A stretch of 64,000 bases of DNA from Malania oleifera (Eukaryota > Streptophyta > Magnoliopsida > Santalales > Ximeniaceae). The translations under genes and the position numbers were made by a program. Below are positions 56,114 to 64,000 of this stretch, piece after piece (position 1 is the stretch's first letter; the number at the start of each line of letters is the position of its first letter). The notes beneath the pieces are model-generated. The model ran no database searches and was not told the DNA's origin. It saw only the letters and a list, made by a program, of their open reading frames with translations. The stretch is from NCBI RefSeq assembly GCF_029873635.1, contig NC_080421.1, forward strand, positions 1,736,001 to 1,800,000, given 5' to 3'.

Positions 56114-57390
56114 GACCATCCTAGAAGAGGCTCATAGATCTTTATACATAGTTCGTCCTAGCAGTACGAAAATGTATAGGAATTTGCGAGAGTCGCATTG
56201 GTGGAGTGGTATGAAGAAGGAGATTGTCAAGTATGTAGCACAGTGTTTGACGTGCCAGCGGGTAAAAGCTGACTACGAGAGGTCGGCAAGTCAGTTGCAA
56301 CCACTATTTATCCCAAAATGGAAGTGAGATTATATATCCATGGATTTTGTTTCAGGGCTGCTGTCAGCATTGCATGGCTAGAATGTGATTTGGGTGATTG
56401 TAGACCATTTGACTAAGACCACCCATTCCTTCCTATAAAGATCAGCTACTCCCTTAATTGCCTCGCAGAGATTTATATTCAGGAGATAGTTCATTCTCTT
56501 GGAGTTTCAGTGTCTATAGTATCAGATCGAGACCCGCGTTTCACTTCATGTTTTTGGAGAAGCTTGTAGGAGGCTCTAAAGTCTCAGATATCTTTCAGCA
56601 CAGCGTTCCATCCTCAGTCAGATGGGCAGACTGAGAGGACGATCCATATATTAGAAGATATGCTTCGAGCGTGCGTACTGGACTTTAGGGGTAGTTGACT
56701 CAGTTTATACCGCTAGTGGAGTTTGCGTATAATAACAGTTATCAGGCCAACATCGGTATGACACCGTTTGAGGCACTCTACGGTAGGAGATGTCGTTCTC
56801 CTTTATATTGGGATGAGATCGATGAGCGGCGAGTTATAGGACCATAATTAGTGCAACAAGCGTATGATAAGGTTCGGCTCATCAGAAATAGAATCAGTGC
56901 AACTCAGAGCCGATAGAAGAGTTACACCAATAACCGCCACAGGAAATTGGAATTTGATATTGCTGATCATGTGTTTTTGAAAATAGTTCCGTTAAAAGGA
57001 GTTATGAGGTTTGGAAGGAAAGGTAAACTTAACCCTAGGTTCATTTGGCCTGTTTGAGATTCTAAAGAAAGTAGGGCCAGTTGCCTACAGGTTAGCTTTA
57101 CCGTGTGTGTTGTCCACGATACACGACGTATTCCACGTTTCAATGTTGAGGAAATACGTATCAGATCCTTCTCTTGTAATCAAATATGGTGAATTAGAGT
57201 TCAGTGATTCACAAGCTTATGAGGAGGTACCAAATATAGATTCTGAACAGAAAAGAGCAGGAATTACGTAATAAGAAGATTCCTTTAATAAAAATACCGT
57301 GGAGAAATCATGCAATAGAAGAAGTTTCTTGGGAGTTAGAGGAACAAATAAGGTAGAAATACCCGCAATTATTCCAAGAGGTTAAGTTAT
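56114..57390 (+). pseudogene. Ty3/gypsy integrase remnant (C-terminal pol)
   Basis: The translation, with stops and shifts, gives: the zinc-binding region ILEEAHRSLY..RNLRESHWWSGMKKEIVKYVAQCLTCQRVKADYE; core phrases (YISMDFVSGLL, VIWVIVDHLTKTTH, VSIVSDRDPRFTS, STAFHPQSDGQTERTIHILEDMLRACVLDF); and the C-terminus GPVAYRLALP..IHDVFHVSMLRKYVSDPS and EEVSWELEEQI. The Asp, Asp and Glu of the catalytic triad can be placed (VDH, SDRD and the ERTIH neighbourhood), but stops interrupt the frame. The 5' part of pol is replaced by the LTR ending at 56113. It is non-functional. Confidence 0.9.
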
Positions 57391-57895
57391 AACCATGTAA
57401 AGTGTATAAATATGCAATGTTTCTTTTGTAGGTACATGTAGTAGTTTAGTTAGTAAGTAGTCTTTTAGTTTTGAGAGAATTTTATTTTATTTATGTAATC
57501 TCTCAGGACTTGAAATGTAATCATGGTATTCCTCCGCCATAAGTGAGGGTAAGTAATAAAATAAGTAGATCGTTTACCTTTAAGAAATGATGAATCATAT
57601 GGATAGTAAATTTCAAGGACAAAATTTTTATAAGGAGGGGAGAATGTAGAGACCCTAATAATTATTGTAATTTAATAATAGGAGGAGGAGAGAAAAAAAG
57701 GATTTTAAACAGGGTCTTATCGATGAACATAGGGAGTTCGTCGATGAGCACACATGAGGGTCTCATTGATGAGAAAATACCGAAAGACTATATTTTAGTT
57801 TTGAATTTTGTCGACGAGGAGTAAGCATTCGTTGACGAAGGCCAGTGCATAAATAGCCTAAACCTGATTTTCAGCCAAGAATTCATGCACAAACC

Positions 57896-57898
<3 letters not shown>

Positions 57899-57959
<61 letters not shown>
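57899..57959. repeat. (CT)n microsatellite in LTR leader
   Basis: A perfect CT run of about 60 bases just downstream of the LTR TATA-like site. Confidence 0.93.
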
Positions 57960-57963
<4 letters not shown>

Positions 57964-58619
57964 TTGTCCCTTCCTCCTTCTCTCTAAGTTTTTAGGCCGG
58001 ATTCTTGCCAGTTCGACGATCCGAGGCCACCACGACACTCGTGGGGAAGTTCTCTTCAAGTCTGCTGGAATGGATCGTTGGTGGGGCTCCCATGGATTTC
58101 ATCCCACATTCTATGTAAGACTCTTTATTCAATATTCAACTTTCCCATAGTTATAAGAATTGTAGTACATGGAGATATATTGAACTTTTCTTCTAAGAAA
58201 TGTTGTTTTTAGGGTGTTGAACGGGGAAGCCTACAGGTGTAAGACTAAATTTTATAGAGGTTTTTCAGTTGTCATGTAAGGGAGTAAACTAAAGCAGTTA
58301 TTTCCATGACAATTATTATTACTTATTAGTAAATTAATTTTCAAGAAGCATGTATTATATATAAGCATATTGGTAAAAATGTATATTTGGGAAATACTAT
58401 TGTTATACAGGAAATATGATTTTAGAATGAAATTTATGGTTTTATTTAGTATTGTGTGACATGAATATTATTTTACTCAAATTGTATTATGGTAAATCAA
58501 GTTTACAGGAAAAACATACTTGTAGTTATTTCAAGAATAACAGTATAATACAATACATTATGGTTTCAAGAATACAAGATAAATAATATATTTATTCAGA
58601 TTAATATGTATGATATGTT

Positions 58620-58755
58620 CGGCACAAGGCTGTGATTGATAGCCGGCGCAAGACTGTGGATTATATATGTTTTCGGCGCAAGGTTGTAATTGCGAATGTA
58701 ATCGGTGCAAGATTGTAGTTATGAATATAATCGGCGCAAGGCCGCATTTATTTAC
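58620..58755. repeat. Tandem array of about 29-bp units in LTR
   Basis: Units begin CGGCRCAAGRYTGT at 58620, 58644, 58674, 58703 and 58732 (spacing 24, 30, 29 and 29). Related reverse-complement units occur in the nested LTR at about 19766-19805. Confidence 0.8.
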
Positions 58756-59686
58756 ATTATTACATAAATCAGAACATGCTATCAATATATTTACGTTAAA
58801 CATTATATTATCATGTATTATATGTTATCAGAACCCGGATGATAGTTTAGATCAGTTACAGGAGCACGGTACTATCCCTATACAATTCAATTCAATTCAG
58901 TTCAGACTTGTGCTAGCTGCCCCTGCTAGTGGAGGGGGTGGGAGATGGATAGTCGATGTGGACTTCAGTGTATAGTTATAGATATCTACCTGACAGTTCG
59001 GACTAGGGTGTGGCGGGTCCATCATACTTGTAGACATTTTTGACTCGGTAGTGGTCGGCCAACCATTGTCGAGTCCCACCTTCGGACTGCACAATCCGTC
59101 ATGGGTGGTAATACATGACATCAGTTAGCTATTCATCTTGGGTAACTTTTAGAACTACTAGTCATATCAGATGATTTATGAACAGTATAATCTAGTAGAA
59201 TTATGAAACTATATGTTTACTCAATTATGCTTTTTACAGTGTTTTCAAGTATATGACATGTACTGTATATTTATTATAGCACTAAATATTCATGTTGCTA
59301 CACAACTGTTAAACTATTTCAGGAAACCCAAAAAGACAGGCGGACCGAGCTGGCCGTTGAGACAATTGTACTATCCCACTAGGAGGGTAAGTTTTTGAGT
59401 TAGGATCAGTAGGTTTTTGTTGAAAGATCCTTGATGTATCTTTTGATGTTAGAGGATGGGCATATACAATATTATGGTGGATTGTAGATAACTCTAGTAT
59501 TTTGTACTCTATGGTTTGGAGATCTTTATGTAATTTATTTTTACTGCTGCTTAGGTTTCCGTTGTGTATGACAGGTGTATCCCTGGTACCCACGGATTCG
59601 GGTTGATTTTTATTATATGACTAATTAATGGTATCAGGATGGTTAATGTGATTAACTATATATAGCAAATTAAGCAGGTTGTTACA

Positions 59687-60099
59687 ATTTCGGTCTTTTT
59701 CCTTTTATTAAATTGTCCCTAATTATATGATGTTTATTTTTATAACTATGGGTGACATTTTTATGCAATATTCAGGGTCCCAAACACAATCTATGGTCTT
59801 TGTGAGTTAACCCAAAAAATCTGGCATCGGTCGACAGAAGGGTGCTCTATGGTCATTCAGATCCCTATGGTCAATTAAGCATATCGGTATGCATGCAATG
59901 TATTAATTATTATAGACCATATAAGATTACAGACCCAAAATGATAAATATAAAAATATAATACAACTTGAAATATAAATTGATCTTCATGCGCGACTCCT
60001 TTGCAATTCCATGGAATACGCTGGGATATGCTCGTTCAGGTGCTCTTACAGCTTCCACATTGCATCATCATTTGTGCTAACTAAAACATAAATCTGCTC
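59687..60099. other. Spacer after the Ty3 element
   Basis: No gene and no clear element. ATTTC (59687-59691) would be the target-site copy for the LTR, with the partner lost. Confidence 0.45.
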
Positions 60100-61497
60100 A
60101 AATACTCAAAGCATACAGATAAAATACCGTGGTTTGTTATAATCAAAACAGGAGACAGACTCAAAAAGTCAATAATATAATTTAAACCATGCACAAGATA
60201 TAAATTAAAGAGTAAGGAAGAAAAGCTCAACAAACAATATTAACGTGGTTCAGCCCCTTGCCTATGTCCACGCCTTGAGACACACTGAAGGATTCTTAAT
60301 CCACTATCACAATCTTCTTCAACGGTGGAGAAGTCCTTATACCACAAGGGAACAAATCTCTTAATGCTCATCTAGAGTCTTCACACGTGAACAAATCTCT
60401 TTTGCTCACATAGAGCCTAAACAAGGGAACCAATCACTTTTGCTCACACAAAGCCTACACACGTGAACAAATCCCTTTTGCTCACATAGAGCCTCAACAA
60501 GGGAACCAATCCCTTGCACACTTGGTTTACAAAGAACCCTTATAAGATGAAGATGATTTACAAAAATAATGCTCATTGAATGAGTTGATATCTAATACAA
60601 TACAAAACAATTCCTAATCTCTGAAGTAATGAATCACAACAAGATTAGAGAGTAAAAAAGATATTGAGCACAAAAATGAACAACTAAAATGTAGTGTGTT
60701 TGGAAATGATAATCACTAATATAAATCATTAAACAAGCATTTGGCCTTGTATTTATAGGCAAATTGAAGAACTAGCAATTATATGGACGTTAGGCTTATA
60801 AAACAATTAAATACTTTGAAAACTAGCCATTTATAGACATTGAGTTTAGAATCTTGAGGCAAACCGTTGATGGATTCCCCAAACCATTGACGGTTTCCCC
60901 TCAAACCGTGGATAGTTCCATTCAGGTTAAATTCCATTAAATTCTCTACTTGAAACCGTCGATGCACCTGGGCCAAACCATCGACGGTTTGCCCTGTTTC
61001 TTCATTAACTTGATTTTAAGGTGCAGGAATGAGGTTTAACCCAACCGAGATTAAGTCTATGAAATTTTATAATACTAAGATTGTTTAAAATTTGTCTCTT
61101 ATGAAAACATAGTAAGCGTGAGATATTTATATAAAACTCTTTGTTTTGTTCTTTGAAAACTCATAAGTATAGAACTTATGATTTGGTGATATCCTATATA
61201 CTAGTATACATGTGCAATTGCTCAACTCTTACTCAATAAACGTGTGTCAAATAATACTGTAAGAGTTACAACAATTCCTACCTCAAACACTCTCGCTTGA
61301 GTTCTTTCGAATGATTGTGCACTTTAATCTTTCTTACTTGAATGTCAACTCGAACTTTGCCTATGAGAGTGTTCGCTTGATTTTTGCACTAAAACCCATA
61401 TCTCTGTGATTTCGCCACATATAACTGTCACAACTTAGTACACATAGATTAGTTTAACTTAAAACCACTAATGAATTGTTATCATCAAAATTCGACA
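60100..61497 (-). repeat. Copia-like LTR fragment, minus orientation
   Basis: The minus strand begins near 61497 with TGTCGAATTTTGATGATAAC, the usual opening of many plant Copia-type LTRs. A minus-strand TATA-like site is at about 60749-60758. Upstream of it (plus 60862-60990) are several AAACCGTCGACGGTTT-like palindromes. The leader holds the 38-bp tandem repeat and GGGGCTGAACCACGTTAA. The left end is undefined and no coding region follows. The lineage is inferred from the opening motif only. Confidence 0.55.
60350..60515. repeat. 38-bp tandem repeat, 4.3 units
   Basis: Units start at 60350, 60389, 60427, 60465 and 60503 (partial), with consensus GAACAAATC(C/T)CTTTTGCTCA followed by CATAGAGCC..ACACGT or ACAAGG. 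ACACGT- and ACAAGG-ending units alternate, which suggests an earlier 76-bp dimer duplication. Confidence 0.9.
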
Positions 61498-61962
61498 ATT
61501 AGGATCATGTAACAACTCAGGCTAACACTTTAGTTTGTCAATCACAAGAAATACTTGTAAGGAATGATGGTTCCTACATGTAGAATTTGTGACTCACTAA
61601 TTATAGACTGCTAAGTTAGTATTTGGATAGTATAAGTAAGAGGTAAGGTTTTGTTTGAAACCCAATAATGTGGGTTGTTAGCCCAAACATTAATATAACA
61701 TCTTTTGATTTGTGAATTTGAAATCTTACGTGAATGAATCGTTCATTACAAGTTTTCCTTGCGAATTCACATAACATGGCCCTACTCTTTAAGAAGTTCT
61801 AAATGGAAATTTGACCCTTTACATTGTACATATGTCTATTTTTTAGATATAAGAATACGTGTGGCAATGAATCATGAACAAAGAATGTGTGAGATCTATT
61901 GCCACATGTCTCACATCTATAAAATAGGCACACAACCTTACAAAAAAGGAGGACTCCTCTAT

Positions 61963-62019
<57 letters not shown>

Positions 62020-62723
62020 TAAGCTTAATTTCTCCAATCTTGAATCTATATATTCTAAGTTCCCTTTTTGAGTTTTATGTCCATGTAACAATTTTGATAA
62101 TCCATAGAGAGATAAACGAGGATGCAATAACAAAATAAAAATGATTTGTTCTTCTATTCTAAGAAATAGAGAGTTTGGGAATGCGAAGTATTCGTGTAGT
62201 CTGTGTCTATGGTTAATTATATGAATTAATGTTTCATTTCATGATATATTATCCTAATTTATTAGGACACGTTCTTACTTTAATACTTCATTATATTTTT
62301 TTTAGAAAATATCCCAAAAGTTAGGGTTGAGACTTTCATGTCGGGGATGCTTACCGATAAAAGAAAATTTTCATAGGTGTTTGGTATAATCATAAAAAGT
62401 TATAAGAATGAAAAATAAAATCAAAAACTCAAAAAGTACAAATAGAAACTAATAATAAAAAACAAAAAATTTGTTGCCAATACTTTTTCAACATTGAATA
62501 AAATTAAAGAATCTAGTGAATGCATGCTCATTTTGTATTTAATTCAAACAACTACAAAAATATAATTAAAAAATAAATATAAAAATATAAATTAATTATA
62601 ATTATTTTACTTAATTATTATCACTTTATAAATTCACTTGTAATGCTATAAGAATACAAAAATTTAAAATTGCAAAAGAGTTTGTGTGACTTATTTAAAG
62701 TTTTAGTGAATATTTTCCTTTAA
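61498..62723. other. AT-rich spacer with (CT)n tract
   Basis: No gene supported. A (CT)n run lies at about 61967-62018, and frames crossing it only encode Leu-Ser repeats. Confidence 0.5.
61967..62018. repeat. (CT)n microsatellite
   Basis: A perfect CT run of about 52 bases. Confidence 0.93.
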
Positions 62724-64000
62724 TTAGGTTTCCTAATTTGGTGATGTCACACGCATTGCCTTATTTTACTCATCTTCATATTGACTTTTTATAAATTGAT
62801 GTGATGTTTTGTTTTGAACATTAAAGTGAGACATACAAAAAAAATTATTATTTTCAATTCCTATGCTTGTAGCAATATTTTTAAATCCAAAGCACAATAA
62901 AGTCAAGCATCTTAACAAGAGAAAATAAAATAGTAAATTGAAGTGTTCATTTTTTTTTTTTTTAGAGAAAACATTTTCATCTTAGCATATGCTTTGTAGC
63001 TAATTAGGAAATTTCTTGTCGGGTCGAGTTGGCCGAACATCCAACTGATGCACAGAAGCCATATCTGCATGCCAAACTTTGTCCTGATCAGCGAGATCTG
63101 GGGGCGGAGGACGCTGATCCGTAAGTTTAGTGCCGCACCATGAGTTCGAAGGGCTTGTTGGTGGCTGAAGTTCCTATGTAATAAAAAAAAAAAAAAGTAG
63201 AAGAAGGAAGAAAGTGGAAAGATGGGTAATAGAATACCCTAATTGTTAAATTTGAATATATTTGTAGTTTCTTAACAATTCAAAAAAAAAAAAAAAGATT
63301 ATAAAGTTGCAAAAAATAAAAAAAATAAAAAATTAAATAGTCATGGTACAAGAAATTAAGTGATACAATAAAATGATTTGAATACCTATTTATGGAAAGG
63401 AATATGTGTTCTCCATCATGAACACGATGGATCAAGGGGCCGACCCATTAAAAAAATTACTATACTAAAAATAAATTTTATTATAATTATTTTACTAATA
63501 TGACAATTGAAAAATAGTAAAAGTATTTTGTAATTGACTTTATTGTTATTTTTTAAAATTTATTCATATTTTTATTTTAATTATATTTAAATTCATATTT
63601 TCATTTAATTTTGATTTTAATTTAAAGGTTTATAAAATGAATAGTTTCATCTAAAAAAATTATTTTTGAATATCAAAATTTTTGACAACTGATTGTCAAA
63701 ATAGCTGAAAACTACAAAAAAAAAAAAAAAAAGATACCTATCTAGCCCTTAATTTTCAATTTTATTTAGGTTGAATTTTCAAATTGATTCGATTTTTAAA
63801 TATTTTTGAACAAACCTACTACTACATGTCTAAGAAGGGTGGCCTCACATGTCATCATAGAGTTTTCAAGAATGAGAAAAATGATTAATTTTATGTTGTT
63901 TCCTAAAGTTTAGGGGCGCTTTCAATGCCTTATCAGAAGCTTTGGACTAAGTACTATTTGCCTAAATTTGAAATCGACAATCAAATTGTGGCCTCCTTTA
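62724..64000. repeat. Low-copy repeat family, unit IV (runs off window)
   Basis: It carries the unit I landmarks in order: GATGTTTTGTTTTGAACATTAAA, TTCAATTCCTATGCTTGTAG, GCTTTGTAGCTAATTAGG, CCCTAATTGTTAAATTTGAA, CATCATGAACACGATGGATCAA and GTGGCCTCACATGTCATCA. It lacks the segment found at 46220-47117 in unit II, and has the poly(A)-tailed repeat inserted at 63021. Confidence 0.75.
63021..63196 (+). mobile_element. Poly(A)-tailed 176-bp dispersed repeat, copy 2 (SINE-like)
   Basis: The insertion is framed by sequence that is continuous in units I and II of the low-copy repeat (TTTCTTGTC ... AGTAGAAGAAG). Compared with them, about 45 bases at the site are missing, so either the insertion replaced them or a deletion followed. 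It ends with 14 A residues. Confidence 0.6.

Larger units (their letters stand above)
57645..59686 (+). repeat. 3' LTR of the integrase-bearing Ty3 element
   Basis: It follows the polypurine tract TAAGGAGGGGAGAA (57631-57644), starts TGTAGAGACCC and ends GCAGGTTGTTACA, 2042 bp. TATA-like CATAAATAG lies at about 57848, with palindrome variants (TTGTCGACGA, TCGTCGATGA, TCGTTGACGA) upstream. A (CT)n run is at 57899-57959. Same family as the nested LTR at 18756-20690. Confidence 0.85.

Noticed and set aside
54272-57390. Reading the LTR 54272-56113 and the integrase 56114-57390 as one element
   Set aside because: The LTR's primer-binding site and gag lie to its left on the minus strand, whereas the integrase is on the plus strand with its own LTR to the right.
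61759-62133. Frames crossing the (CT)n tract
   Set aside because: They owe their length to the microsatellite (Leu-Ser or Glu-Arg repeats).
1-64000. Search for tRNA, rRNA and organelle insertions
   Set aside because: TGGTATCAGAGC hits are retrotransposon primer-binding sites, not tRNA genes. I saw no cloverleaf with a credible GGTTCGANTCC arm and no rRNA-like or plastid gene-like block by reading.

Overview
The window looks like nuclear DNA of a flowering plant, probably a woody eudicot (the clade is an inference). It is AT-rich, full of long microsatellites, and dominated by nested LTR retrotransposon debris. It holds one spliced, intact-looking protein gene, of a land-plant-specific family. 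I saw no tRNA, rRNA, CRISPR or bacterial-type features.

The gene: 33656-40827 (+), four exons, 823 codons plus stop, encodes a DUF630/DUF632 protein. It has an MGC N-terminus suited to lipid anchoring, a low-complexity linker, a conserved SPWDMLNFFE motif, a DUF632 region and a C-terminal coiled coil. All junctions are GT-AG and the reading frame is kept across them. Its leader is CT/GA-rich and contains a 7-codon upstream ORF. Intron 2 (3.2 kb) carries a degenerate tandem repeat and a miniature LTR-like remnant.

Left arm (1-33 kb): a TRIM-like miniature LTR element opens the window (1-587). A solo LTR (7661-11741, minus) is split by a second solo LTR (8000-10282). At 16.3-25.7 kb there is a nest: a solo LTR (16289-17742), then a decayed Ty3/gypsy chromovirus integrase/chromodomain that is split by a non-autonomous LTR element (18181-25574). 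The 5' LTR of that element holds a further LTR (18756-20690). Between these lie AT-rich spacer, four foldback MITE-like copies (the fourth at 42.6 kb), and a poly(A)-tailed 176-bp repeat also present at 63 kb.

Right arm (41-64 kb): a low-copy repeat family of about 1.3-1.5 kb per unit occurs in tandem at 44.3-48.6 kb and again at 62.7-64.0 kb. A Copia-like LTR fragment (48.8-53.0 kb) holds two solo LTRs in opposite orientation, each with a 5-bp target duplication. Then come a decayed gag (minus) with its primer-binding site and 5' LTR (54272-56113), which abuts a decayed Ty3 integrase (plus) with its polypurine tract and 3' LTR (57645-59686). A Copia-like LTR fragment follows (about 60.1-61.5 kb).

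The most unusual pattern is in the LTRs. Several families carry clusters of the palindrome TCGTCGACGA, and one unrelated LTR carries AAACCGTCGACGGTTT-like sites, always just upstream of the presumed LTR TATA box. A separate short block (GAGACACCTCTCAGTAAG and variants) recurs in nine LTR sequences. Both look like shared LTR regulatory signals. No element here looks autonomous.
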